Shown: positions 8,045-16,133 of the stretch, piece by piece
Layout: each line of letters starts with the position of its first letter
Numbering within the stretch: the stretch's first letter is position 1
Source: a virus
Direction: 5' to 3' (one strand)
IMG/VR virus record: IMGVR_UViG_3300046462_000833
Location: 1-20,547 of that record
DNA: 20,547 bases
The notes under the pieces: model-generated
Told to the model about the DNA's origin: nothing
Seen by the model: the letters and a program-made list of their open reading frames with translations, nothing else
Databases searched by the model: none
Program-made: the position numbers and the translations under genes

Positions 8045-10764
8045 CAAACCTCTTGGTATTTCCGAAACGTATTAACTAGACCGGCGAACGAGGACGGCTT
8101 GTGCTGTTCAAAGCCGGCCTGATCAACATACACGAAGTGGTAGCTTGGGCCACCCTCGATCTGGCTCGCCTCTGTCGCGTCTGCGCACCACTGGCGCAGG
8201 CGAGTCATCTTCTGCGGCAAGTCTAGCTCTTCTCGACCTTTGGTTTCGATTACCCAGACTTTGCCGTCTGTGGTCCTCACGATGAAATCCGGCGTATAAG
8301 TGGACAATTCGCCGTTGGCCTTCACATATTCAATCTTGAAGCCGACTGCCATGTAGTTCTTGCCAAAGGCCTGCACATCAGGCACTGAGTCAAGAAAGGC
8401 GGCGAAGTCTAATTCCAGACCATCAGCATTTGCTTCGCCAACGATTCGGTTGAACACGGATCGCTTGGCCTGCACGAACTTCCGAGGCTCTGTTCGGAAC
8501 GGTCTGGTGTCGCGCAAGCGGATATGTCCCTCGATGCGTGAGCTGCCGCTTTCATGAATCGTCAGTGCATTGATGGCCGCTCTGAACTGTTCAAAAAGGA
8601 CCTTACCGACCTCCGGTTCTGACAGATTGCGCAGGATCACCGGGTCTTCCAGATCGATAACGATAGTAAACAGATGGTCACGGATGAAGGTCTTGACCTT
8701 GGGATAGAGCTGTTCGTAGCCTCCCACCAAACGCAGATCCTTCAGCAGTTGGCTCGCAAAAAAACCGATGACGGACCGGTAGTCGCCCAACCCAATCCCG
8801 TCAAGTTGCACGATATGATGGACTTCGGCGTCGAGCATGGTCTTGAAGACAATCTCCCGTGTTTCTTCTGGAGTGAAAGGCTTGATCGGCAATTTCGCAT
8901 TGCCAAACGTGGTCGGATCGAGTTCAGCCAGATCCTTGAATTCCCGATTGAACCGCCGGGTCAGGCGAGGCAGGGCAATGTCGAGTGCATCGATGTTCTT
9001 ATCTGGCGTTTCCGTATCAACTTCAATGACCAGCGAGTCTTGCCGTTCGCGGCCACCAGATCCGCCCATCGGTACACGATCAAAGCTCACGCCTTCGTTT
9101 TGGATGGACTCGACGAACTCCATGAATGCCGGAGTACCCATGACGGAAACAGTCTCGCGTTGGTCGCTGCCAAAATACATGCGACGCAAACCACGCCCTA
9201 ATGTCTGTTCAGGGAGAATGTTGCTCTTGGCCGCGAAAGCCCGCAGGCCCACGATGGTGGTGACGTTACGGACGTCCCAACCTTCCTTCAACATTAGCAC
9301 CGAAACGATAGCCTTGTATGGGGATTTCCAGGTATCGATCTCGTTGGACTGTTTGCGTAGCAGTTCCAGTTCTTCCTTGTTTTTTCCGGACGCAGCTTCA
9401 GAAATATCGCCATTGTTCTTAGTGTGGATCACCAGCACCGCCCCTTGTAGCTCTGGGCAAATCTTCTCTAGGTGCGCCCCAACCTCATCGCAATTCTTAG
9501 TGTCGTCGACCATTACGAAAAGTACGGCCTTCTTATTGAGTTTTTCGTGTTCCACGTAACTTTTGCGCCATTCTTCGATGCCGAGCAATAGGTAATCCTC
9601 GTATTTCTCGGTAATGAGCGGACTCTTGCGCTCAGCCAGCTTAGCGCGGCTGACGGCATCCGGTAACACCGGGTGCTTCACTACATTCTGGGCAATGGCC
9701 TCGACGAGTGGGTAGTCACTGACTGTCTGGACGAAGATCGCGCCGTTGTTATGGCGCGGGGTGGCTGTGACATCAATCTGGAGCTTTAGCCGCAGATCCT
9801 TCTGCAGCATCCGATGGTGAATGTCCTGAATACTTTGAAACCACGCAAGTCGCTTGTCATGGATGTGGTGTGCTTCATCATTGAAGACGGCAAGTTCATC
9901 AATTTCCCGGACAATCTCGCCTAGATCGGTGTTGCTGTCGTTGGTCTTTCCCACCGGCTTGGGGCCGAATGGCGACAGGAAATAATCGGCTAGGTCGTCG
10001 TCTTCCAACGAAGGGGCCGCCACATCGCCAAGATAAACCCGATGGATGTTGGTTAGAAAAATATTGCCAGTGGGACGCACAATTCGGACATCGTCCTGAA
10101 TATGTAGGACGACTTGAAAGTCATCGCGCCAGTTGCGGCCGGCGTGCCCGTTATCGGGAAGAACCGGATCATTGAAAAAAATGCGAAGACCATCGAAGTC
10201 AGCCCTCAGGCGATCAAGCACGATGATGTTGGGCGCGATAAGCAAAAAGTTGCGCGAGAGCTCTGAATCTGGCTCGTAGACTTTGTGGAAATAGCTCCAG
10301 GCCATCAGCAACGAAAGCACTTTCGTCTTGCCCGCCCCCGTCGCCATTTTGATAACAAAACGTGGCCATTCCTCATCAAACATATTACTCGACACCGCTC
10401 CAGACGCGTCGAAGCGCAGCAGATCAAACTTATCTCGCACTCCCTTGGCGTCGTATAGCCATATGACTGTCTCCACGGCTTCCCGTTGGGCGAAGTAGTA
10501 GCGAAATTGAGACTGCGTGCCATCAGCGTGCTCGACGAAGTGATCTATATCAAACCACCAGTTTAGGAGCGCGCGCGACGTGGCAGAACTTCCGGCATAG
10601 CCGGAATCACGCCACACTTTGACTGCGCTGCGAATATTTGCAACGAGAGGCGGCAATAGCTTTTCGTATGCCGTGCTGCGAAGCTCTTCGGCCGCAGGGA
10701 ACCAACGCTGATTTGGGTCGAGCGTTTCGTACGGCGATAGCAAAAAGTTAGGGTGAAGAGCCAT
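8044..10764 (-). CDS. res: Type III-like restriction subunit (Res), helicase-nuclease
   Basis: A superfamily 2 helicase fused to a nuclease, which would translocate on or sense unmodified DNA and cleave it with Mod as partner. Visible motifs are Walker A MATGAGKT (140-147), DEAH (296-299), motif III TATP (333-336), a late helicase block with LKEGWDVRN, and motif VI QTLGRGLRR. The C-terminal PD-(D/E)xK nuclease signature is PDFIV (D826) followed by VIETKG (E840, K842). All key residues are present, so the enzyme looks intact. The 906-residue length is slightly short of classical Res (roughly 970-1000). It is first in the operon and coupled to mod by a stop/start overlap. The start ATG at 10764 has only a weakly placed GGGGA upstream. 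It could also be a stand-alone defence variant related to Type III. Confidence 0.92.
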   Translation of the reverse strand: MALHPNFLLSPYETLDPNQRWFPAAEELRSTAYEKLLPPLVANIRSAVKVWRDSGYAGSSATSRALLNWWFDIDHFVEHADGTQSQFRYYFAQREAVETVIWLYDAKGVRDKFDLLRFDASGAVSSNMFDEEWPRFVIKMATGAGKTKVLSLLMAWSYFHKVYEPDSELSRNFLLIAPNIIVLDRLRADFDGLRIFFNDPVLPDNGHAGRNWRDDFQVVLHIQDDVRIVRPTGNIFLTNIHRVYLGDVAAPSLEDDDLADYFLSPFGPKPVGKTNDSNTDLGEIVREIDELAVFNDEAHHIHDKRLAWFQSIQDIHHRMLQKDLRLKLQIDVTATPRHNNGAIFVQTVSDYPLVEAIAQNVVKHPVLPDAVSRAKLAERKSPLITEKYEDYLLLGIEEWRKSYVEHEKLNKKAVLFVMVDDTKNCDEVGAHLEKICPELQGAVLVIHTKNNGDISEAASGKNKEELELLRKQSNEIDTWKSPYKAIVSVLMLKEGWDVRNVTTIVGLRAFAAKSNILPEQTLGRGLRRMYFGSDQRETVSVMGTPAFMEFVESIQNEGVSFDRVPMGGSGGRERQDSLVIEVDTETPDKNIDALDIALPRLTRRFNREFKDLAELDPTTFGNAKLPIKPFTPEETREIVFKTMLDAEVHHIVQLDGIGLGDYRSVIGFFASQLLKDLRLVGGYEQLYPKVKTFIRDHLFTIVIDLEDPVILRNLSEPEVGKVLFEQFRAAINALTIHESGSSRIEGHIRLRDTRPFRTEPRKFVQAKRSVFNRIVGEANADGLELDFAAFLDSVPDVQAFGKNYMAVGFKIEYVKANGELSTYTPDFIVRTTDGKVWVIETKGREELDLPQKMTRLRQWCADATEASQIEGGPSYHFVYVDQAGFEQHKPSSFAGLVNTFRKYQEV

Positions 10765-11328
10765 TAAGTGTTTTTCCCCATTCGGCGTTTGATTGTCTTT
10801 AACTCACGCACGGCAGACAGCGTCATACGCCTATTCTTCTCGTAAAGTAATTGCAGCCTCTATAACGAAAACTGGATCACGCGAGACCAACCGCTGTGTG
10901 TGTTAGTTCTTGAACAAAACATTATGACTGACAATTGCCAGTTTTCAGTAGAAATTCAACTTTTCCTATTCACCATAATGCACAGCGTGATTCCTGCTGA
11001 GATTTGCAGCGATTTTTGCCGCTCGTAACGGCGATTGCATCCCATAAGCAGAAAATCAGACCCGCCAGCATGCCAAATTGCGTTCAACCACGGGCAACGT
11101 TACTGCCACCGGTATCGGTGCGACGGTGACCGACAGCGTCCTCTGTGTCGCAGAATGCCAACAAGAGTGTGAACTCTTGCAAAATTACCCAATCCTTAGT
11201 ATTTCCCCTTGGTAACTAAAGACATTGGCAGTTATGATTTAGTGAAATATTTATCAAGTAAAATGCCAATTGCATATATTGCTAAAAAACCATCTTAAAG
11301 TTGTCGGTTCAATCCTGAGGAACCCCGC
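10765..11328. other. Intergenic region between divergent res and vgrG
   Basis: No convincing gene was found on either strand of this 564-bp AT-richer stretch. It must hold the promoters of res (minus) and vgrG (plus), but no strong -35/-10 pair stood out. TTGGCA at 11225-11230 is a possible -35 for vgrG with only a weak -10 (TATTTA, 11248-11253). A perfect hairpin CAAGAGT-GTGA-ACTCTTG lies at 11162-11179 without a T-tract and could be an operator. The vgrG ribosome binding site GAGGA (11317-11321) is clear. The stretch from about 11070 to 11215 has short open frames resembling nothing I recognise. Confidence 0.5.
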
Positions 11329-13989
11329 ATGAGCAGTGTGTTCAAGTCTTTGATAATGGGGCGTCAGCATGGCCGCATATTGCGGCTGTCTTTCCCGCAC
11401 GACGATGGTCCCCAAGCCCAGCTCCTGGTCAACAAACTCGATGCAGTAGAAAGCCTGTCCCGCAACTTCGAATTTAATGTCGAATTGATATCTGATGATC
11501 CGACACTGGCGCTCAAGGACTTGCAAGGCAAGCTGTTCAGCGTAGAGCTGGTGCGGGCAGATGGCAGCCTCCGCTATTTCAGCGGTTTTTGTTTCGAGTT
11601 CCGTTTGACCAGGACCGATGGCGCCATTACGTTCTACCAGGCCAAGCTGGGTCCGTGGCTGCAGTATCTGCGGCTGCGCAAAGACAACTACATTTTTCAC
11701 GGCAAGACGCTGCGTGAGCAGATGGAAAGCATCTTCAGCGACTACGGCACCCATCCCGACTGGGATTTCCAAGTGCGCGGTGCAGATGCGGTAATGACTG
11801 ACGCTTGCCAGTTCGGCGAGAGCGACTACAACTATTTGCATCGTCGCTGGGAGGCCGCCGGCTGGTCGTACTGGTACGAACATACAGAAAAGGGTCACAA
11901 GCTGATCCTGGCCGACGATACCACCCAGGCCGCAGCCATCGACAATGGCCCCGACATACGCTTCCAGCGCCACGGCGGCGCGACCGAAGAAGACGGCATA
12001 GGCGACTGGTCGCCGGTGCGGCAGATCGTGCCGGGCAATGTCACGCTGGCGGGATTCAATTTCAAAAATCCCGTTCCGTTCAGTGCAGGCGTACCGACCC
12101 TGAACAAGCAAGGCAACGTCCTCGATATCGAATCCTATGAATATACCGGCGCCTATGGCGCCAAGGATGCCGGGGATGCGGATAAATTGGCGCGGCTGCG
12201 CATGGAAGAGATCGAAGCGACTGGCAAGCACTTCGAGGCAGCAGGCAATAACCGCTCGGTCCTTCCTGGGCGTTATTTTCGTCTGACCAGCCACTTTGCC
12301 TTCAATCCTTTCGGCAGCAAAGAAGAGGCCGGCAAGAGCGAGTTCCTGATCCTGTCGGTGCATCATGTCGCCATCAATAATTACCTGCAGCAGGCCGACG
12401 AAAAAGCGCACTACGATAACCGCCTGACCTGCATCCGCAAAACGATTCCATGGCGGCCAGGCCGGGGTTTCAATAGCGTCGCCACAAAAATCCTGGGGCC
12501 GCAAACCGCCACGGTAGTCGGTCCATCCGGACCGGACAGCATCCATACCGACGAATACGGCAGGATCCGCGTGCAGTTCCATTGGGACCGCATCGGTAAC
12601 AACGACGAAAAGAGTTCGGCCTGGGTGCGCGTCGCCAGTTCGTGGGCCGGCGGCCAGCTCGGCGCCAAAGCGATTCCCCGGGTTGGGGCCGAAGTGATTG
12701 TAATGTGGCTGGACGGTAATCCAGATCGTCCGCTGGCGACTGGCGCTGTCTATAACCAGCGCAATATGCCGCCGTGGAAACTGGCAACGCAACAGGCGCT
12801 GATGGGTTTGCGTAGCCGTGAGCTGACGCCGAACGGTGGCAACGCTGCCGGCGGCCGCAGCAATCACTTGATCCTGGACGACACCAACGCCAAGATCCAG
12901 GCGCAGCTCAAGAGCGACCACCAGCACAGCCAGCTGAGCCTGGGACATATCACGCGCATTGAGGACAACGCCGGCCGCAAGGATGCGCGGGGCGAGGGCT
13001 GGGAGCTGCGCACCGACGGCCACGGCGTGGCGCGTTCGGCCAAGGGCATGCTGATTACCACCGAAGGCCGTGGCAATGCAGCGTCGCACATGAAAGACAT
13101 GGGCGAGACGGTGCAACGCCTCACCTCGGCGCGTGACCAGCATGAAACACTGGCCGATATGGCACAGCAGGCAGGGGCACAGGACAAGCAAGGGCAGCAA
13201 GCCGATATCGCCAAGATCCTCAAGGCGCAAAATGATGCGATCAAGGGCAGCGGCGCCAGCAGCGAAGGAAATTTCCCGGAACTGTCGGCGCCGCATCTGG
13301 TGCTGGCTAGTCCAGCTGGAATTGAAACCACAACAGCCCAGTCGACCCACGTAGCAAGTGGCGAACACACTGCGATTACGACCGGAAAAAGTCTCTCTAT
13401 CGCCAGCGGCGACAGCTTGTTTGCCAGCATCCGCCAGACCTTCCGGCTGTTTGTCCAAAAGGCTGGCATCAAGTTGGTCGCAGCGGCTGGTGACATCGAG
13501 GTACAGACGTTGACTGATAGCATCAACCTCCTGGCAAAACTGAACATCACACAAACCGCGAATCGCATCACGATCACGGCTAAGGAAGAAGTGATGATTA
13601 ATGGTGGCGGCAGCTACGCCAAGTTCAATACCGGCGGAATCGAACACGGAACGAACGGTGTCTATGTTGCGCATGGCGCGTCGCATAGCCTACCAGGGGC
13701 GAAGAGTCTGCCCGTTGTAATCAACCCGACGACAGCCGAATTAAACGGGCACAGCGCGCAATTTATTCTAAAAACAGAAAAGGGGAAACCAATGGCAAAT
13801 TACCCCTATGTCATGGAATCCGCAGAAGGACATCGCTTTGAAGGGATTACCGATCAAGACGGGAAAACGCAGCGTGCCTATACTCCCCAGGCGGTCCAAT
13901 TTTCTGTGAGGAAGAATCCAAACAAAGCGGACAACGATATACAAACACCAGAAAGAACGGAGCGCTTCAATGACGAATTCTACGGCTGA
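11329..13989 (+). CDS. vgrG: Type VI secretion spike protein VgrG
   Basis: VgrG trimers form the tip of the type VI secretion needle and carry effectors into neighbouring cells. The first 400 or so residues are the gp27-like base (for example ESDYNYLHRRWEAAGWSYWYEH). The gp5-like OB-fold follows near 400-480 (DEYGRIRVQFHWDR, then GAEVIVMWLDGNPDRPLATG). Next is the VgrG-typical LRTDGHGVARSAKGMLITTEGR segment, a coiled and repetitive DUF2345 needle region, and a final domain of about 75 residues (FILKTEKGKPMANYPYV, then EGITDQDGKTQRAYT) of the transthyretin-like type often used as an effector adaptor. The start ATG has GAGGA seven bases upstream. Its 3' end overlaps the next gene by 20 bp. No other T6SS structural genes are in the window, so this is an orphan vgrG cluster. 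The 810-aa antisense frame is a shadow. Confidence 0.96.
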   Translation: MSSVFKSLIMGRQHGRILRLSFPHDDGPQAQLLVNKLDAVESLSRNFEFNVELISDDPTLALKDLQGKLFSVELVRADGSLRYFSGFCFEFRLTRTDGAITFYQAKLGPWLQYLRLRKDNYIFHGKTLREQMESIFSDYGTHPDWDFQVRGADAVMTDACQFGESDYNYLHRRWEAAGWSYWYEHTEKGHKLILADDTTQAAAIDNGPDIRFQRHGGATEEDGIGDWSPVRQIVPGNVTLAGFNFKNPVPFSAGVPTLNKQGNVLDIESYEYTGAYGAKDAGDADKLARLRMEEIEATGKHFEAAGNNRSVLPGRYFRLTSHFAFNPFGSKEEAGKSEFLILSVHHVAINNYLQQADEKAHYDNRLTCIRKTIPWRPGRGFNSVATKILGPQTATVVGPSGPDSIHTDEYGRIRVQFHWDRIGNNDEKSSAWVRVASSWAGGQLGAKAIPRVGAEVIVMWLDGNPDRPLATGAVYNQRNMPPWKLATQQALMGLRSRELTPNGGNAAGGRSNHLILDDTNAKIQAQLKSDHQHSQLSLGHITRIEDNAGRKDARGEGWELRTDGHGVARSAKGMLITTEGRGNAASHMKDMGETVQRLTSARDQHETLADMAQQAGAQDKQGQQADIAKILKAQNDAIKGSGASSEGNFPELSAPHLVLASPAGIETTTAQSTHVASGEHTAITTGKSLSIASGDSLFASIRQTFRLFVQKAGIKLVAAAGDIEVQTLTDSINLLAKLNITQTANRITITAKEEVMINGGGSYAKFNTGGIEHGTNGVYVAHGASHSLPGAKSLPVVINPTTAELNGHSAQFILKTEKGKPMANYPYVMESAEGHRFEGITDQDGKTQRAYTPQAVQFSVRKNPNKADNDIQTPERTERFNDEFYG

Positions 13990-14932
13990 GCCATTAGGCG
14001 AAACGACCGCAGACACGGATCACACAAAAGTTGAGCAGGTAACGGTGGCTTGTGCGTGCAACCGAGACATCACACTCGATGAATTGAAAGAAGCATATCC
14101 AGATCGCAAGAAAGCAATTCTGGAGAAATTTCTTCCCGAGTTAAACGCCACGATGAAGAGTTACGACATCACCAGCTGTTTGCGCAAAGCTCATTTTTTG
14201 GCGCAGGCAGGACATGAATCATCGGAATTGTTCTATACGGCTGAGAATGTATCAGCGGAGATTGAGAAAAAGAATTACGGTGGCTATAAAGGGCGTGGGC
14301 TAATCCAGATCACAGGCAAAGGGAACTATACAGCTTACGGTGCCTATATTAAGCAGGATCTACTGCTAGAAAATCGGCTTAAAGTCGAAGAAACCAAACT
14401 CGCAACAGACTCGGCAGGCTGGTTCTGGCTAACTGGAAGAAGTGAAAGTCTAAATATATATGCCGATCAAAATGACTTGCTATACATTTCAGCTGAAATC
14501 AATGGTGGATATAACGGGTACGAAGGCCAGTCCACTTCACGATTGCGCTTGTTGAAAAATGCAGTAGATTCGCTCCATGTCGTTGCGTGTCCGCAGTTAG
14601 ATGCGTTGTTCACTGCATTCCCTGAGGCAGCAAAGTTCACATATGAAACCTTTAAGCTGGAAAACAGCAAGGCTTATGACAAGCTCGACATGGCGTTCGC
14701 CTGGGGTTATTGGCATGATCCAAAGTCGACAATGCATGGAACAAAAAAAGATGTGGAACTAGCCAAGCTTGGCTATAGTCGATACGTTGAGTTATACGAT
14801 GGTTTGACAGCGGCTCAGATAAAAAAATTACCTGACAAGAGATTTGGCATTGAGCGAAAAAATATGAAACCACACGCAGAAAAACGCCTAACAGAATTGG
14901 CATCAACCACTACAGAGAAAACATCAAAATGA
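13970..14932 (+). CDS. GH19-type peptidoglycan/chitin hydrolase, probable T6SS effector
   Basis: A 320-residue protein of the glycoside hydrolase 19 (chitinase/lysozyme) fold. The diagnostic parts are HFLAQAGHESSELFYTAEN, with H82-E83 giving the likely catalytic glutamate, and YKGRGLIQITGKGNY (106-120), the substrate-cleft signature. A later block (DSAGWFWLTGR, ISAEINGGYNGYEG) also fits. Bacterial members usually cut the glycan strand of peptidoglycan. There is no signal peptide, so it needs another route to the periplasm. Its start overlaps the vgrG end by 20 bp (GGAG at 13959-13962), which points to loading on that VgrG as cargo. The next gene encodes a likely periplasmic protector. The fold call is firm; the effector role is inferred from context. 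A prophage endolysin origin is the main alternative. Confidence 0.88.
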   Translation: MTNSTAEPLGETTADTDHTKVEQVTVACACNRDITLDELKEAYPDRKKAILEKFLPELNATMKSYDITSCLRKAHFLAQAGHESSELFYTAENVSAEIEKKNYGGYKGRGLIQITGKGNYTAYGAYIKQDLLLENRLKVEETKLATDSAGWFWLTGRSESLNIYADQNDLLYISAEINGGYNGYEGQSTSRLRLLKNAVDSLHVVACPQLDALFTAFPEAAKFTYETFKLENSKAYDKLDMAFAWGYWHDPKSTMHGTKKDVELAKLGYSRYVELYDGLTAAQIKKLPDKRFGIERKNMKPHAEKRLTELASTTTEKTSK

Positions 14933-15378
14933 AATCTATTCCTGCATTGTTCGGCGCGTACCTTTGCCTATCCATTTCCTTGCTAACTCCGGCCGCCGCG
15001 CATGCTGCGGGTGTTGAGTCTGACTTGCGTTGTTTTGTAGGGACTTCTCCGCAAAAAACGAAACTGGAGATGATGCGATATTCGGACGATGCTCACGGCA
15101 GCTGGACTGGGGGATATGTCAAATATGGAAAAAACAAACCTCCGATTACGATCGTCTACGTGTCAAGCAAAACGTTAGATCAACCGGAAGGACGCCCCGC
15201 ATATTTTGAAAGTACATGGTTGGAAGTTGCTACGTCAGATGTGACAGGAAAATATATTGTTGGCTCCCAAGGCGCAAACGTTTACTCACTTGAATATGTC
15301 AGTCGTAAATCCGATAAAAAATATTCATTTGACGAAACTATTGAGCGGAATTCTACGGATGACGGTTGTAAATGGTGA
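14929..15378 (+). CDS. Small secreted protein, probable immunity protein to the GH19 effector
   Basis: A 149-residue protein with a clear Sec signal peptide: MK start, hydrophobic core to about residue 20 and a signal-peptidase site around AAAHAA (22-27). The mature part has two cysteines, one near the start (RCFVG) and one at the very end (DGCKW), that could form a disulfide in the periplasm. I do not recognise the family. Its ATG overlaps the stop of the hydrolase gene by four bases, so the two are made together. Cell-wall-degrading T6SS effectors are usually paired with a periplasmic immunity protein encoded right after them, and size, location and coupling all fit. No terminator is evident after it. 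Confidence 0.78.
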   Translation: MKSIPALFGAYLCLSISLLTPAAAHAAGVESDLRCFVGTSPQKTKLEMMRYSDDAHGSWTGGYVKYGKNKPPITIVYVSSKTLDQPEGRPAYFESTWLEVATSDVTGKYIVGSQGANVYSLEYVSRKSDKKYSFDETIERNSTDDGCKW

Positions 15379-15442
15379 GTTTTTAGAATTGATCTAGCTG
15401 TATTAAATTAGACTCGATCATACATGTAGCGTCCAATCTCGT

Positions 15443-15556
15443 TCATGCCGGACAATCGTTATATATTTCATGCGGCCAGTCCGACAGCGGCAGACGCATG
15501 GCGGAGACTGTCGACGGTAGCCTATCTCGCGGCGTCGCATTGTAATTTGTACACAT
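15443..15556 (-). pseudogene. Broken start of an SRAP/YedK-like (SOS-response-associated peptidase) gene
   Basis: On the minus strand an ATG at 15556 opens a 37-codon frame beginning MCTNYNATPRDRL and later SDWPHEIYNDCPA, then stops at 15443. SRAP proteins (YedK/HMCES) start with Met-Cys, Cys2 being the residue that crosslinks abasic sites, and continue with TNY and a W/YP-x-E-x-Y segment. The match is short but well placed. Just past the break another frame reads RHERDWT, as if the coding sequence continued after a frameshift. The remaining roughly 180 residues of the family are absent. It lies 28 bp after the stop of a LexA-controlled gene on the same strand, so it looks like the decayed second gene of an SOS operon. 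This call rests on pattern recognition of a short peptide. Confidence 0.5.
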
Positions 15557-15584
15557 AATCGGATCTCATTAGTACGTTCCCGAT

Positions 15585-15926
15585 CTAGTCTACCTGCGCA
15601 GCGACCTTTTGTTGAGTCGTCAGCTCCAATACCTTCACCTTCCAGCTCTGCGCAAAAGATTGCTGCAGCACCTCATCTTTCTGGATGCCGGTTATCAGGA
15701 TGTGATCACTATAAATCCATGTGACTGCGGCGTCTTGAAGCGGCGACAGTGAATCAAAACCACTATTCAGCAGCCGCGCTACCAAGGTCGGGCGATCTGC
15801 AGAACCATCGCTCCTATGGCGCTCAAGGCGCAGTTCTCCACACACGCAATTCATTTTGCGCTTGATTAACTCACCTCGTTCAAGCAAGCGCCCCTCATCC
15901 CAAAGGCTTTCCACTCTGACAAACAT
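15585..15926 (-). CDS. SOS-regulated protein of unknown function
   Basis: A 113-residue soluble protein with no signal peptide or membrane segment. It has a basic N-terminal part (LLERGELIKRKMNCVCGELRL, with a CxC pair) and a C-terminal ITGIQKDEVLQQSFAQSW segment. I do not recognise a named family. Expression is almost certainly damage-inducible: a LexA operator lies 12-39 bases before its ATG, and GAGGTG gives a good ribosome binding site. The gene downstream on the same strand is a probable broken SRAP. It may be a DNA-repair helper of the kind found beside SRAP or UmuDC genes, or, given its place near a P2-like cos site, a phage gene analogous in position to the LexA-controlled tum of phage 186. 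The first is slightly favoured. Confidence 0.75.
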   Translation of the reverse strand: MFVRVESLWDEGRLLERGELIKRKMNCVCGELRLERHRSDGSADRPTLVARLLNSGFDSLSPLQDAAVTWIYSDHILITGIQKDEVLQQSFAQSWKVKVLELTTQQKVAAQVD

Positions 15927-15937
15927 TTTTCACCTCA

Positions 15938-15965
15938 CATATACTGTATTTATGTACAGTATATG
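15938..15965. promoter_or_regulatory. LexA operator (SOS box)
   Basis: The core CTGT (15944-15947), eight bases, ACAG (15956-15959) matches the LexA consensus exactly. The symmetry extends to 11-bp perfect arms (CATATACTGTA at 15938-15948 and TACAGTATATG at 15955-15965). It lies directly upstream of the minus-strand gene starting at 15926 and contains -10-like TATACT on that strand, so LexA binding would block its promoter. The plus-strand ATPase gene starts 168 bp away on the other side and could in principle be affected too. Confidence 0.92.
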
Positions 15966-16036
15966 CAGTTTGTAGATTTATGGAATAACCGCATAGCCCC
16001 TTACCCAACTCATGATGAATTGAGATTTAAAAGTAC

Positions 16037-16079
16037 CCCACATTGCGACAGGCCGCAGATTTCCCTGTGGTAATGTAGG
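16037..16079. repeat. Imperfect 16-bp inverted repeat upstream of the ATPase gene
   Basis: CCCACATTGCGACAGG (16037-16052) and CCTGTGGTAATGTAGG (16064-16079) are reverse complements at 13 of 16 positions around an 11-base centre. It lies 54 bp before the ATPase start codon, inside its presumed promoter/leader. It could be an operator, a leader hairpin, or a piece of an insertion-sequence end; no transposase is near it. Confidence 0.45.
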
Positions 16080-16133
16080 ATGACATTTAATTAATTGGGA
16101 CGACTTTTACATTCTAAATGAGGGATTTCAGAC

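Noticed and set aside
11254-13686. Antisense open frame of 810 codons opposite vgrG
   Set aside because: It lies entirely opposite a clear VgrG in GC-rich sequence, has no recognisable domain and a weak start; GC-biased codons keep the opposite strand open by chance.
15927-16133. AAAAGTACCCCAC stretch as the end of an IS21-type element
   Set aside because: The likeness is only from memory, and no transposase or second end is visible; the stretch is reported only as an inverted repeat.
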